DNA of 64,000 nucleotides from Synechococcus sp. RSCCF101 (GCF_008807075.1 NZ_CP035632.1:2790001-2854000), one strand, 5' to 3'. Positions 1-20,624 are shown, counted from the stretch's first letter. The notes: generated from the sequence alone by a model not told the origin. Numbers and translations are program-made.

Positions 1-291
1 GCCCGACTGGCGCGCGAACACAACCGTGATCCCAACGCCGTGCTGCAGTTGCCGGAACGCGAGGGCGCGCTCGTGCAGAAGGTGATTGCCGGCAGCCCGG
101 CCGAGGACGCCGGCCTCCGCCGTGGTGACCTGGTCGTGGCGGCAGGCGATCGCTCCATCCCCGATCCGGCCGCCCTGCTGGCGCTGGTGGAGGGTGCCGA
201 GCTGCATCGGCCGCTTCCGTTGACGGTGCTGCGTGGCGGACGCCAGCTGCGGCTGAGCGTGACTCCCGAGGCGATGCCCCGCCAGGCCTGA
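1..291 (+). CDS. C-terminal PDZ part of an HtrA/Deg-type serine protease (5' end outside window)
   Basis: The reading frame is open from the first base, so the gene enters from outside the window. The 96 visible residues form one PDZ domain: a GALVQKV strand, the SPAEDAGLRRGD loop and a closing strand around LTVLRGGRQL. This arrangement is typical of the C-terminal PDZ domain of cyanobacterial HhoA/HhoB/HtrA proteins, which degrade or refold damaged proteins in the periplasm or thylakoid lumen. The His-Asp-Ser protease domain is not visible, so the protease identity is inferred from the PDZ type. A different PDZ protein, such as a carboxyl-terminal protease, cannot be excluded. rpiA follows after about 60 bp on the same strand. 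Confidence 0.7.
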   Translation, partial: ARLAREHNRDPNAVLQLPEREGALVQKVIAGSPAEDAGLRRGDLVVAAGDRSIPDPAALLALVEGAELHRPLPLTVLRGGRQLRLSVTPEAMPRQA

Positions 292-350
292 GGCCATCCC
301 CTCCACAGCGCAGGCCCGCTGCTACGGTCGCGCCGCTCTGAGGACGGGAT

Positions 351-1070
351 GTGTCGGATCTGCAGGACCGGATGAAGCAAGCCGTGGCGCGTGCGGCGGT
401 TGACCTCATCTCCGATGGCATGGTCGTGGGTCTGGGGTCCGGCTCCACGGCGGCCCACATGATCCGTTTTCTCGCCGAACGTCTGGCGTCCGGCTCGCTG
501 CGCGATGTTCTGGGTGTCACCACCTCGTTTCAGGGTGAGGTGCTGGCCTCCGAGCTCGGGATTCCCCTCAAGGGTCTCAACGCCGTGGACCGGATCGATC
601 TCGCCATCGACGGTGCCGATGAGGTGGACCCCGCCTTCCAGCTGATCAAGGGCGGCGGCGCCTGTCATGTGCAGGAGAAGCTGGTGGCGGCCCGTGCCGA
701 TCGCTTCGTGATCGTCGTGGATGCCAGCAAGCTCGTCACCCGTCTGAATCTGTCCTTCCCGCTGCCCGTCGAGGTGCTCTCCGGGGCCTGGCGTCAGGTC
801 CAGGCCACGCTGATGGGGATGGGATGCTCCAGCGCCGACCTGCGGATGGCCACGCGCAAGGCCGGCCCCGTCGTGACCGACCAGGGCAACCTTGTGCTGG
901 ATGTGATGGTCGAGGGCGGGATCGGGGATCCCGCTGCCCTGGAGGCCCGCATCAACAACATCCCCGGCGTCCTCGAGAACGGGCTGTTCACCGGCCTGGC
1001 CGACCGCGTCCTCGTCGGGGACATCGTCGAAGGGGAGCCTGCCGTGCGCGAGATGGCCCGGCAGGTCTGA
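351..1070 (+). CDS. rpiA: Ribose-5-phosphate isomerase A
   Basis: This 239-residue protein matches the RpiA family in length and motifs. The GLGSGSTA loop lies near residues 27-34, DGADEVD binds the substrate phosphate and sugar, and [12 protein letters not shown] carries the catalytic region. The enzyme interconverts ribose 5-phosphate and ribulose 5-phosphate in the Calvin cycle and the pentose phosphate pathway, in the cytoplasm. The start is a GTG at 351, and the family N-terminus ([15 protein letters not shown]) begins directly after it. The gene converges on hisD, and the two stops are about 50 bp apart in a GC-rich spacer with no convincing terminator. Confidence 0.96.
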   Translation: MSDLQDRMKQAVARAAVDLISDGMVVGLGSGSTAAHMIRFLAERLASGSLRDVLGVTTSFQGEVLASELGIPLKGLNAVDRIDLAIDGADEVDPAFQLIKGGGACHVQEKLVAARADRFVIVVDASKLVTRLNLSFPLPVEVLSGAWRQVQATLMGMGCSSADLRMATRKAGPVVTDQGNLVLDVMVEGGIGDPAALEARINNIPGVLENGLFTGLADRVLVGDIVEGEPAVREMARQV

Positions 1071-1119
1071 GCGGGGGGGCTCCCGCGCTGCGGAGGCCGC
1101 CCCGGGGATGCCGCCGGTG

Positions 1120-2403
1120 TCAGCTCAAACGCTGGCGCACCGACTGGGCGTGGCTGTGCAGCCCCTCGCTCTCGGCCAGGGCGATCACCGCGGCGCCGGT
1201 GGCCTCCAGGGCTGCCTGGCTGAACCGGATCAGGCTGGTGTGATTCATGAAGGTCTCCACGCTGAGGGCGCCGGCGAAACGGGCGGTACCGGACGTGGGC
1301 AGGGTGTGGTTGGGACCGGCCAGGTAGTCCCCCACCGCTTCCGGAGACCAGGGGCCCATGAAGATCGCTCCGGCATGACGGATGTGGTCGGCCAGCTGTG
1401 CGGGCCGTTCCACCAGCAGCTCGAGATGCTCGGGGGCGAACCGATCGCTCAGCTGGGCCGCTGCCTCCAGCGAGGGGCAGTGAGCGATCAGCCCCCAGCG
1501 CTGCAGCGACGCCCGGCACACCTCGGCCCGGGGATGGCGTTCCAGCTGCGTGGCCAGAGCGATCGGCACCGCTTCCGCCAGAGAACGGGAGGTGGTGAGC
1601 AGGATCGCCGCCGCGAGGGGGTCGTGCTCCGCCTGGGCGAGCAGGTCGGCCGCCACCTGTTCGGGATCGGCGCTCTGGTCCGCGATGATCAGGACCTCGC
1701 TGGGACCGGCGAGGGAATCGATCCCCACCTCTCCGTACACCGCCTTCTTGGCCAGGGTGACCCAGAGGTTGCCGGGCCCGCTGATCACGTCGACCCGGTC
1801 GATGCTCTCGGTGCCATGAGCCAGCGCGGCGATCGCCTGGGCCCCTCCGACCCTGTAGACCTCATTGATGCCGCAGAGATGGGCGGCCGCCAGGACCGTG
1901 GCGTTCACCGAGCCGTCGGCGGAGGGCGGCGTCACCATCACGATCCGCTGGACCCCGGCCACCCTGGCGGGCACGGCGTTCATCAGCACCGTGCTGGGGT
2001 AGCTCGCCCGGCCGCCCGGAATGTAGAGGCCGGCATTGCCAACGGGGCGCCAGCGCCTGCCGAGCTCCTCGCCGTGGATGCCGCTCACATGGATGTCGGA
2101 GGGCTTCTGGCGCTGGTGGAAATCGGAGATGCGGCGGTGGGCCAGTTCCAGAGCGCTGCGGAGGCCGGGATCACAGCTCTCCCAGGCGTCCAGGATCCGG
2201 GCTTCGGGGACCCGGAGCGGCTCGGGCCGGCAGCCATCGAATCGCTCGCTGCACTCGAGAACCGCGGCGTCACCGCGGCGGCGTACAGCCTCGATGATCT
2301 GGGCAACGCTGGCTTCCGCCTGGCGTTGATCGTCCGAGCGGGTGCGAGCGGCAATGGCATCCAGCCGGGCACCGGCCTGCCGGGGATCATCGATGCGGGC
2401 CAT
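1120..2403 (-). CDS. hisD: Histidinol dehydrogenase
   Basis: HisD oxidises L-histidinol to L-histidine in two NAD-dependent steps at the end of histidine biosynthesis. The family signature [16 protein letters not shown] is present, followed by AEHDPLAAA and the FAPEHLEL motif that supplies the C-terminal zinc and active-site residues. The ATG at 2403 gives 427 residues, the usual family length. The frame stays open further upstream: a GTG at 2472 would give 450 residues, and a start near 2619 would run into rpsT. Those upstream residues look non-conserved, so 2403 is preferred. The gene is divergent from rpsT, and their promoters would lie in about 200 bp. Confidence 0.95.
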   Translation of the reverse strand: MARIDDPRQAGARLDAIAARTRSDDQRQAEASVAQIIEAVRRRGDAAVLECSERFDGCRPEPLRVPEARILDAWESCDPGLRSALELAHRRISDFHQRQKPSDIHVSGIHGEELGRRWRPVGNAGLYIPGGRASYPSTVLMNAVPARVAGVQRIVMVTPPSADGSVNATVLAAAHLCGINEVYRVGGAQAIAALAHGTESIDRVDVISGPGNLWVTLAKKAVYGEVGIDSLAGPSEVLIIADQSADPEQVAADLLAQAEHDPLAAAILLTTSRSLAEAVPIALATQLERHPRAEVCRASLQRWGLIAHCPSLEAAAQLSDRFAPEHLELLVERPAQLADHIRHAGAIFMGPWSPEAVGDYLAGPNHTLPTSGTARFAGALSVETFMNHTSLIRFSQAALEATGAAVIALAESEGLHSHAQSVRQRLS

Positions 2404-2530
2404 GTCCGGCCCGGGCTGCCCACCGGCATCGGCGCTGGCGGTTGCGGTCCTCTGGGACGGCCGTTCGGTCACGTTCAACGGGTGGGCGGGGCAGGGGTGG
2501 ACGGGCTGCGCAGCGAGCAGACGGGATGGG

Positions 2531-3733
<1,203 letters not shown>

Positions 3734-3987
3734 AGCGCAGCCTCGTCTTGAGGTAAGATCTTCTATTGGGCTGCCATTGCCATTTCCTCTGGCTGCCTCT
3801 TCCGCCTCTGAGCCCCGACTCCGCCAGGCCGCCTTGACCCTGCCTCGATCCCGATGCCTCCGGTGCCTCCGGTGCCATTTCCGCGGCATCTGATCGGAAT
3901 CCACGCTGCGTTCCACCAGGCCTGTCGCCTGCGTGTCCAGCCAACAGGGTCCTCCTCTCCAATCCTCTTCCTGCCCCAGGTTCCCGC
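3734..3987 (+). promoter_or_regulatory. rpoB upstream leader with candidate -10 element
   Basis: This 254-bp stretch between tatD and rpoB holds no convincing gene. TAAGAT at 3754-3759, inside the 8-mer TAAGATCT shared with the rpsT promoter region, is a candidate -10 element, but no good -35 is visible. If it is used, the rpoB mRNA has a leader of over 200 nt. The leader contains a short direct repeat of TGCCTCCGG starting near 3855. No riboswitch or ribosomal-protein binding structure was recognised. Confidence 0.35.
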
Positions 3988-7278
<3,291 letters not shown>

Positions 7279-7344
7279 CTCCGTTCACTGCACCGTTTCC
7301 GTGCTGCTCTGAATCCGTTCGCCGTTTCCTGATCTCTCATCGCC

Positions 7345-9249
<1,905 letters not shown>

Positions 9250-9274
9250 TCTCCGCACCCGGCTCCGCGTCTGA

Positions 9275-14620
<5,346 letters not shown>

Positions 14621-14641
14621 GACGGCCGCTCCCCCTCCCGC

Positions 14642-16447
14642 ATGGCTGCCGTTGACTGGGTCATCCTTGCCGCCTACCTGCTGTTCAGCCTGCTGCTGGG
14701 CATCTGGCTGTCACGCCGCAACCGCAGCGAGGACGACTATTTCGCCGCCGGCCGCTCCCTGAACGGCTGGCTGGCGGGCGCCTCCATGGCGGCCACCACC
14801 TTCTCCGTCGACACCCCGCTCTATGTGGCGGGGCTGGTCGGCCTGAGGGGTCTGGCCGGGAACTGGGAGTGGTGGAGCTTCGGTGTGGCCCACGTGGCGA
14901 TGGCGGTGGTGTTCGCGCCGCTCTGGCGCCGCAGCGGCGTGCTCACCGATGCCGCCTTCACCGAGCTGCGCTACGGCGGTGCCCCAGCCGCCTGGCTGCG
15001 GGGGATCAAGGCGTTCCTGTTCGCCGTTCCGGTGAACTGCATCGGCCTGGGCTACGCCTTCCTGGCCATGCGCAAGGTGGCCCAGGCCCTTGGCCTCGTT
15101 GATGAGAGGGTGCTGGCGCAATGGGCTCTGCCGGGTGGACTGCCCCCGCTGCAGATCACGGACGCGGCCCTGCTGCTGGGCGGCATCGGTGCGCTCGTGC
15201 TGATCTACACCGCCCTCGGAGGCCTCTGGGCGGTGGTCGTCACCGACATGGTCCAGCTGATCCTGGCCCTGGCCGGCGCCCTCGCGGTGGCGGTGGCGGC
15301 GGTGCGTGCCGCCGGCGGGATGACGACCCTGCTGGAGAAGCTTGATCAGCTCCAGCGGCCCGAGCTCCTCAGCCTCGTGCCCTGGCAGCTGGATGGGGGC
15401 GGTCTGCAGTGGCTGGAGGGCTCCGGGATCAGTGTCGCCACCTTCTCGGCCTACATCGCCCTGCAGTGGTGGAGCTTCCGACGCAGCGACGGCGGCGGCG
15501 AATTCATCCAGCGCCTCCTGGCCACCCGCGATGAACGGCAGGCCACCAAGGCCGGCTGGGTCTTTCTCGGGGTCAATTATCTGCTGCGCAGCTGGCCCTG
15601 GATCGTGGTGGCCCTGGCCGCCCTGGTTCTCCTGCCCGATCAGAGCGATCCGGAACTCAGCTACCCGGCCCTGGCCGTGCAGCTGCTCCCGCCGGTGCTG
15701 CTCGGCCTGGTGGTGGTCTCCCTGGTGGCCGCCTTCATGAGCACGGTCAGCACGGCCGTGAACTGGGGAGCCAGCTACCTGACCCATGATCTGTACCTCC
15801 GCTTCCTCAGACCCGGCGCCAGTCAGCGGGAGCTGCTGCTGGTGGGCCAGGCGGCTTCGGTCCTGCTGGTGCTCCTGAGCGTGTTGATGGCCCTGCTGAG
15901 TACCAGCATCGCCACGGTGTTCCGCCTGGTGATCGCCATCGGCACCGGCCCCGGCGTGGTGCTGCTGCTGCGATGGTTCTGGTGGCGGATCAATGCCCAG
16001 GCCGAGCTCGCCGCGATGCTCGGGGGGTTCCTCGTCGGGTTGTCCACCTCGGTGGTGCCTCTGCTTCGCATCGATGACTACGGCCTGCGGCTGACGGTGA
16101 CCACTGGCCTGACCGCCGTCATCTGGGTGCTGGTGATGCTGGCCACGCCACCGGAGTCCGCCGAGGTGCTGGAGCGCTTCGTGCGTACGGTGCGCCCCTG
16201 CGGGCCGGGCTGGGCGGCCTGGCGCCGGCGCACGGGCGTGCTGGCCGATGAATCCCCTCTCGATCTGATCGTGCGGCTGCTGAGCGGCTGCGGTCTGCTG
16301 TTCGGCGCCATGCTCGGCCTCGGCGGCTTCCTGCTGCATCAGTCGATCTGGGGCTGGGGCGGGCTGCTGGTGGCTGTCCCGTCTGCTGCCGTGCTCTGGC
16401 GCCGCATGGCCTGGTCCTTCGCGATGGCTGACCGGCAGGCGGGATGA
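14642..16447 (+). CDS. Sodium:solute symporter family protein
   Basis: This 601-residue membrane protein has about a dozen hydrophobic segments. Its N-terminus has the SSS-family pattern SRRNRSEDDYFAAGRSLNGW followed by TTFSVDTPLYVAGL, which corresponds to the sodium-site region of this family. It should import a small solute driven by the sodium gradient. Relatives transport sugars, proline, pantothenate, urea or carboxylates, and the substrate cannot be told from sequence. It follows rlmN after 21 bp. A 41-codon membrane-peptide reading frame starts 22 bp after its stop. Confidence 0.85.
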   Translation: MAAVDWVILAAYLLFSLLLGIWLSRRNRSEDDYFAAGRSLNGWLAGASMAATTFSVDTPLYVAGLVGLRGLAGNWEWWSFGVAHVAMAVVFAPLWRRSGVLTDAAFTELRYGGAPAAWLRGIKAFLFAVPVNCIGLGYAFLAMRKVAQALGLVDERVLAQWALPGGLPPLQITDAALLLGGIGALVLIYTALGGLWAVVVTDMVQLILALAGALAVAVAAVRAAGGMTTLLEKLDQLQRPELLSLVPWQLDGGGLQWLEGSGISVATFSAYIALQWWSFRRSDGGGEFIQRLLATRDERQATKAGWVFLGVNYLLRSWPWIVVALAALVLLPDQSDPELSYPALAVQLLPPVLLGLVVVSLVAAFMSTVSTAVNWGASYLTHDLYLRFLRPGASQRELLLVGQAASVLLVLLSVLMALLSTSIATVFRLVIAIGTGPGVVLLLRWFWWRINAQAELAAMLGGFLVGLSTSVVPLLRIDDYGLRLTVTTGLTAVIWVLVMLATPPESAEVLERFVRTVRPCGPGWAAWRRRTGVLADESPLDLIVRLLSGCGLLFGAMLGLGGFLLHQSIWGWGGLLVAVPSAAVLWRRMAWSFAMADRQAG

Positions 16448-16469
16448 TGCCCTCTGCTGTGCTCCAGGT

Positions 16470-16595
16470 GTGGGCTTCTTCCGCTCGGTTCTTCTGCCGA
16501 TTCTGATCGTTGCGCTGTTCTCGCTGGCCCTTCTGGTGGTGAGCGCGCGCCTGTGGCTTCCGGGTGACATGCAGGCTCCGGCGCCGCTGCAGTGA
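16470..16595 (+). CDS. Small single-pass membrane peptide, 41 residues
   Basis: A GTG-started frame of 41 residues follows the symporter gene by 22 bp. It has a short start (MGFFRSVLLP), one strongly hydrophobic helix (ILIVALFSLALLVVSARLWL) and a polar proline-rich tail. The layout suggests a real small membrane protein, possibly an accessory to the symporter. No homologue is recognised with certainty, and the frame is too short for coding statistics to decide. Confidence 0.5.
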   Translation: MGFFRSVLLPILIVALFSLALLVVSARLWLPGDMQAPAPLQ

Positions 16596-16659
16596 GCCGC
16601 TGGTTCTTCGGTGCGCCGAGGCCCGGAACCTGTGACCAGGCAGCTTCTACGATGCGCCG

Positions 16660-17466
16660 ATGACGGACCCTGGCCCCGCCGCCGCCAGCTCACAGAGCCC
16701 CGAGGAGCTCGCGCTTGATCCCGAGGTTCTGGCGCGCGAACTGGCGGCCGAGCTCAGTGGAGACCCCCTCGACGAGCTGACCGATCAGGGCGAGGCGGGT
16801 CTGGATGCGGCCGCCGAGTGCGATCAGGGTCTGCTGCTCCTCCAGGGCAGCCATGACCAGCAGCTGCAGGGGCTGCGCATCTTCTGCGAGCACAGGGATC
16901 CGCGATCGGTTCCGCATCTGCTCGGTCTCCTTCATGCCGCCTGCCCGATCAAGCGCATGAGTGCGGTCTATGCCCTGGGCCGCAATCCCTCCCCTCTGGC
17001 CGTTGAGCCCCTGCTGCAGCTGCTGCAGAACGACAGCAACGGCTACGTGCGCAAGGCGGTGGCCTGGAGCCTCGGCAACTACCCGGACGCCCCGGTGCTG
17101 AATCCACTGATGCGTGCGCTCCAGCTCGACATCGCCGCGGTGAGGCTCTGGGCCTCCAGTTCCCTGGCCGATGCCGGCAGCACCAGCGCGGCCAAGGCGG
17201 ACCCCGCCGCCGCGCAGCTGCTGCTGAGCCTGCGGATCGACAGCGAGTCGGTGGTGCGCAGCAACAGCATCTGGGGGCTCGGCCGGCTCCATCCCCTGCT
17301 GATGTCCCTGAGGCAGGAGGAGGTGGTGTCCGCCATCCTCCACGCCATGGTTCATGACGGGGATCCCGGCGTGCGCGATGAGGCCCGGGTGGCGCTCGAA
17401 CAGCTGGAGGACCCGGATGTGCTCGAACGGGTCCAGACCCTGGTGGAAGAAGGGCTGCTGGTCTGA
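16660..17466 (+). CDS. HEAT-repeat domain protein (PBS lyase HEAT-like)
   Basis: The 268-residue protein is built mostly of HEAT-like helical repeats: RDPRSVPHLLGLL, PSPLAVEPLLQLLQ, DAPVLNPLMRALQ and DPGVRDEARVALEQLE. The first 60 residues are acidic and low in structure. Such repeats act as binding scaffolds. In cyanobacteria related proteins include the phycobilin lyases CpcE/CpcF and NblB, but no lyase partner lies here. The gene opens a same-strand run into DUF2997, Ycf35, ferredoxin and an aldo/keto reductase. Whether it works with them is an inference from adjacency. Confidence 0.85.
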   Translation: MTDPGPAAASSQSPEELALDPEVLARELAAELSGDPLDELTDQGEAGLDAAAECDQGLLLLQGSHDQQLQGLRIFCEHRDPRSVPHLLGLLHAACPIKRMSAVYALGRNPSPLAVEPLLQLLQNDSNGYVRKAVAWSLGNYPDAPVLNPLMRALQLDIAAVRLWASSSLADAGSTSAAKADPAAAQLLLSLRIDSESVVRSNSIWGLGRLHPLLMSLRQEEVVSAILHAMVHDGDPGVRDEARVALEQLEDPDVLERVQTLVEEGLLV

Positions 17467-17541
17467 GGTTCTCGCACTCAGTCCGGCCTCCGGCACAGCT
17501 CGGTTGCCGCCGTTAGCATCCGCTGCATTCGCGGGCCTGCC

Positions 17542-17769
17542 GTGCCGCAACGCTCCATCCGCTTCCGTATTCACGCCGACGGTCGGGTTGAGGAGACCGT
17601 TGAAGGTGTTGCAGGCCCCGCCTGTCACGACCTGACGGAGCGCATCGAGGCCTCTCTCGGTGTCGTTCAGCAGCGGGTCGCCAGCTCCGAGGCGTTCCTC
17701 CAGGCCTCAGAGTCCGTTTCGGTCGGCGTCTCCCTCTCCGGGGAGACCGTCAGCACCGGCGACTCCTGA
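17542..17769 (+). CDS. DUF2997 family protein
   Basis: The 75-residue product reads SIRFRIHADGRVEETVEGV near its start, the hallmark of the DUF2997 family, which is usually encoded next to ycf35 (DUF1257). A later segment (HDLTERIEASLG) looks helical. Function is unknown. The start is GTG at 17542, before the conserved PQRSIRF. The gene lies 68 bp upstream of ycf35. Confidence 0.85.
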   Translation: MPQRSIRFRIHADGRVEETVEGVAGPACHDLTERIEASLGVVQQRVASSEAFLQASESVSVGVSLSGETVSTGDS

Positions 17770-17837
17770 CGCCTGTTCAGCCGCCCCCTGCCGCCAACGG
17801 TTCCCTCCTCCCGCGCCTCTCACCACCGCCGCTTCTC

Positions 17838-18230
17838 ATGTCTCACTTCAGCACGGTCAAGACCGAACTGCGTCACCGGCTGCCGCTCCTGGAGGCCCTC
17901 CGGGACCTGGGTCATGCCCCCACCGAAGGCCCGAGTCTCGTCAGCGGCTATCAGGGCCAGTCCGTGGAGGCCGATGTGGCGGTTCCGCTTGCTGATGGTC
18001 CCGACATCGGCTTCCGCTTCAACGCCCAGACCGGCGCCTACGAGCTGGTGGCCGATCTGGCCCTCTGGAAGCAGCCCGTCCCGATCGAGCGCTTTCTCGC
18101 CCAGCTGACCCAGCGCTATGCCCTGCGCACCATCCTTCAGGCTTCGACCGAGGAGGGCTTCGTGGTCAGCGAGCAGCAGCAGGGCGTCGATGGTTCCATT
18201 GAGCTGGTGGTGAGCCGCTGGGATGCCTGA
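17838..18230 (+). CDS. ycf35: Ycf35 protein (DUF1257)
   Basis: This 130-residue protein has the conserved Ycf35 start MSHFSTVKTELR followed by LLEALRDLGH. Ycf35 is encoded in cyanobacteria and in the plastids of red algae, and its function is not established. No membrane segment or cofactor motif is visible. Its last 8 bp (ATGCCTGA) overlap the start of the ferredoxin gene, which suggests coupled translation and a shared role. Confidence 0.92.
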   Translation: MSHFSTVKTELRHRLPLLEALRDLGHAPTEGPSLVSGYQGQSVEADVAVPLADGPDIGFRFNAQTGAYELVADLALWKQPVPIERFLAQLTQRYALRTILQASTEEGFVVSEQQQGVDGSIELVVSRWDA

Positions 18231-18609
18231 TCCCTGCGTCGCCTTCGACGTCGATCCCACGCCGCGGGACACACCCAGCGGCCTGGACCCCGTCCTCGGT
18301 GGTGCACTGCGGGAGCGTGCCGTGTGGGTCGATGAGTCGGTCTGCATCGGCTGCCGCTACTGCGCCCATGTGGCCTTCAACACCTTCCTGGTGGAGGAGA
18401 CCTACGGACGCAGCCGGGTGATCCGTCAGGACGGCGACAGCACCGAACGCATCCAGGAGGCCATCGACACCTGCCCCGTCGATTGCATTCACTGGGTTCC
18501 CTTCGAGGATCTCTCCGATCTGCGCGACCAGCTCGACGCCATGGAGATTCAGCCTCTCGGCTTCCCGTCCCCCTCCCGCCACAAGCGGGTCCTGCCTCGC
18601 GGCGGCTGA
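18223..18609 (+). CDS. [4Fe-4S] ferredoxin-like protein
   Basis: The 128-residue protein carries one iron-sulfur motif: CIGCRYC (C41, C44, C47) plus CPVDC (C84, with an extra C88). Four of these cysteines can ligate a single [4Fe-4S] cluster; the spacing between the two halves is 36 residues. An N-terminal extension of about 30 residues and a C-terminal tail of about 35 residues have no recognised role. Coupling to ycf35 (8 bp overlap) and to a downstream aldo/keto reductase (3 bp gap) suggests it passes electrons in that set. The direction and partners are unknown. Confidence 0.88.
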   Translation: MPDPCVAFDVDPTPRDTPSGLDPVLGGALRERAVWVDESVCIGCRYCAHVAFNTFLVEETYGRSRVIRQDGDSTERIQEAIDTCPVDCIHWVPFEDLSDLRDQLDAMEIQPLGFPSPSRHKRVLPRGG

Positions 18610-18612
18610 GTC

Positions 18613-19815
18613 ATGGGCACGGTGCCCAGCCGGCGCTTCGGGGCCACGGGGCTCGCCATGCCTGTCCTCTCGCTCGGAGGCATGCGCTTCCAGCAGAGCT
18701 GGCAGGACGTGGCCCCCTCCGACATCACGGACGCCAGTCAGCGCAATCTCGACGCCTTGCTGCACCGGGCCGGTGAGCACGGGCTCCATCACATCGAGAC
18801 CGCCCGCTTCTACGGCAGCTCCGAGCGTCAGCTCGGTTGGCTGCTGCCGGAGCATCCCGATCCCGATCGGATCCTCCAGACCAAGGTGCCGCCGGAAGCC
18901 GATGCCGCGGGCTTCGAATCACGCCTGCGGACCAGCTTCGAGCGTCTGGGAGTGCGGCGGGTCGATCTGCTGTCGCTGCATGGCATCAACCAGCCGGACC
19001 ATCTGGAGTGGTGCCTCGGAGCCGATGGCTGTGTCGCGGTGGCCCGGCGCTGGCAGCGCGAGGGGCGGATCGGGCACATCGGATTCTCGACCCACGCTCC
19101 GACAGCGCTGATCATCGCGGCGATCGAGAGCGGTGCCTTCGCCTACGTGAACCTGCACTGGTACTACATCAACCAGTCCAACCGGGCGGCGATCGATGCC
19201 GCGATGCGCCGCGACATGGGGGTGTTCATCATCAGCCCCACCGACAAGGGCGGCCATCTCCACAGCCCATCCCAGCGGTTGCTCGAGCTCTGCCGGCCGC
19301 TGCATCCGATCGTGTTCAACGACCTCTTCTGCCTCTCGGCACCCGGGGTGCACACGATCAGCGTCGGTGCCGCCCGCCCGGAGGATCTGGATCTCCACCT
19401 CGAAGCGGTGCGACGCCTGCCCGAGGCGGGCGATCTGCTGCCGCCGATTCAGCGCCGGCTCCAGGGCGAACGGGCCGAGCGCATGGGCCGGAGCTGGCTG
19501 AGCCACTGGCGCCTTGGCCTGCCGGACTGGTCCTCCACGCCGGGGCAGATCAATCTTCCGGTGCTGCTCTGGCTCTATGACCTCTGGCGCTCCTGGGATC
19601 TGGAGAGCTATGTGCGCGCCCGCTACGGCTTGCTCGGCAATGGGGGGCACTGGTTCCCAGGGGCCAATGCCAATGCGCTGGATGAGGGGGTGAGTGAGGC
19701 GGATCTGCTGGCGGTGCTGCAGGCCAGTCCCCTGCAGCACCGCATCCCCACCGTGCTGCGGGAGCTGAAGGCCCACTTCGGCGATGCAGGCTCCCGCCGG
19801 CTCGGAGGCGACTGA
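18613..19815 (+). CDS. Aldo/keto reductase family protein
   Basis: The product has 400 residues. The first 260 form an aldo/keto reductase barrel, beginning RRFGATGLAMPVLSLGGM. Tetrad positions appear as E62 (usually Asp), Y67 in ARFYGSSE, K91 in LQTKVPP and H123 in SLHGIN. The change of Asp to Glu is unusual and may alter catalysis. A segment near TISVGAARPEDL resembles the cofactor-binding end. The last 110 residues (from about RMGRSWLSHWR) extend beyond a typical reductase and are rich in Trp and Leu. The gene follows the ferredoxin by 3 bp and converges on rsmG with a 15-bp gap. Substrate unknown. Confidence 0.85.
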   Translation: MGTVPSRRFGATGLAMPVLSLGGMRFQQSWQDVAPSDITDASQRNLDALLHRAGEHGLHHIETARFYGSSERQLGWLLPEHPDPDRILQTKVPPEADAAGFESRLRTSFERLGVRRVDLLSLHGINQPDHLEWCLGADGCVAVARRWQREGRIGHIGFSTHAPTALIIAAIESGAFAYVNLHWYYINQSNRAAIDAAMRRDMGVFIISPTDKGGHLHSPSQRLLELCRPLHPIVFNDLFCLSAPGVHTISVGAARPEDLDLHLEAVRRLPEAGDLLPPIQRRLQGERAERMGRSWLSHWRLGLPDWSSTPGQINLPVLLWLYDLWRSWDLESYVRARYGLLGNGGHWFPGANANALDEGVSEADLLAVLQASPLQHRIPTVLRELKAHFGDAGSRRLGGD

Positions 19816-19830
19816 GCGGCTGCGCTGGCC

Positions 19831-20592
19831 TCAGCCGCCGGCAGCGGGGACCGTCCCGAGGGGATGCTTGCCGGCCACACCCACCGCCCTGGGATAGGCC
19901 TGCGGACAGGGTCCGTCCGGCGCGAGCACGATCGCGGTTCTCAGGCCCCGGTCCGCCGGCAGCCGGCGCTGCTCCAGGTGCAGCTGGGTTCCCTTCAACG
20001 GCCGCAGCGCCCGGCTGAGGCCCTGCTGATCCTCCTCACTCCAGTGGCCCCGGTAGAGCACGGCCCGCCCGCTCGGCGCAAGCAGCGGCATCAGGTACTC
20101 GGCCACGACGGGGCCGGGTGCCACCGCCCGCGCCAGGGCCAGATCGAATCGGCCCCGGCAGCTCCGATCCCGTCCGGTGAGCTCGATCCGCTCGTGGCGG
20201 CAGCGCACCCGCCCCGCCAGTCCGAGCGCGGCGGCCATGGCCTGCACGGCCTCGAGCTTGCGCCCGACGGAATCCACCAGGCACACCCGGGCCCCCGGCA
20301 GGGCGATGGCCAGGGCCAGTCCGGGGAATCCGCAGCCGGTGCCCACATCGATCGCCTCGAGCTCTCCGCCCCGCTCGATCCAGGGGAGGAGGGGCCAGAG
20401 GCTGTCGACCACCTGGGCGATCCAGTAGTCGTCTCCCTCCACCAGGCGGGTGAGGTTGAGCCGCTGATTCCACTGCAGCAGCAGGTTCTGCAGCATGCGC
20501 AGCTGCTCCATCTGGTCGCTGCCGGGCGTCCAGCCGATGAGGTGGCCGAGCTGCTCCGCATCGCCGTTGATCTCCTCGGAGCGAACCGGCAC
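19831..20592 (-). CDS. rsmG: 16S rRNA (guanine(527)-N(7))-methyltransferase
   Basis: RsmG methylates N7 of G527 in 16S rRNA with SAM. The 253-residue protein has the family start pattern (LLLQWNQRLNLTR), the SAM loop AIDVGTGCGFPGLALAI and a later LALARAVAP motif. It starts at a GTG (20592), only 32 bp from the divergent DnaJ gene's likely start, so the promoters must overlap the coding starts. Its C-terminal 20 residues are poorly conserved. Confidence 0.93.
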   Translation of the reverse strand: MPVRSEEINGDAEQLGHLIGWTPGSDQMEQLRMLQNLLLQWNQRLNLTRLVEGDDYWIAQVVDSLWPLLPWIERGGELEAIDVGTGCGFPGLALAIALPGARVCLVDSVGRKLEAVQAMAAALGLAGRVRCRHERIELTGRDRSCRGRFDLALARAVAPGPVVAEYLMPLLAPSGRAVLYRGHWSEEDQQGLSRALRPLKGTQLHLEQRRLPADRGLRTAIVLAPDGPCPQAYPRAVGVAGKHPLGTVPAAGG

Positions 20593-20624
20593 AGACCCAG
20601 ATGGAAGCCTTCCTAGGATCGATC

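Noticed and set aside
794-1519. Long reverse-strand frame across rpiA and the hisD end
   Set aside because: It overlaps two well-supported genes and has the Arg/Pro/Gly-rich character of a GC-rich shadow frame.
3855-3876. Direct repeat of TGCCTCCGG in the rpoB leader as a possible regulatory repeat
   Set aside because: Only about 2.3 short units in a GC-rich context; probably chance.
14711-16693. 660-residue reverse frame across the symporter gene
   Set aside because: Its Gln/His/Gly-rich composition is the antisense image of a leucine-rich membrane protein.
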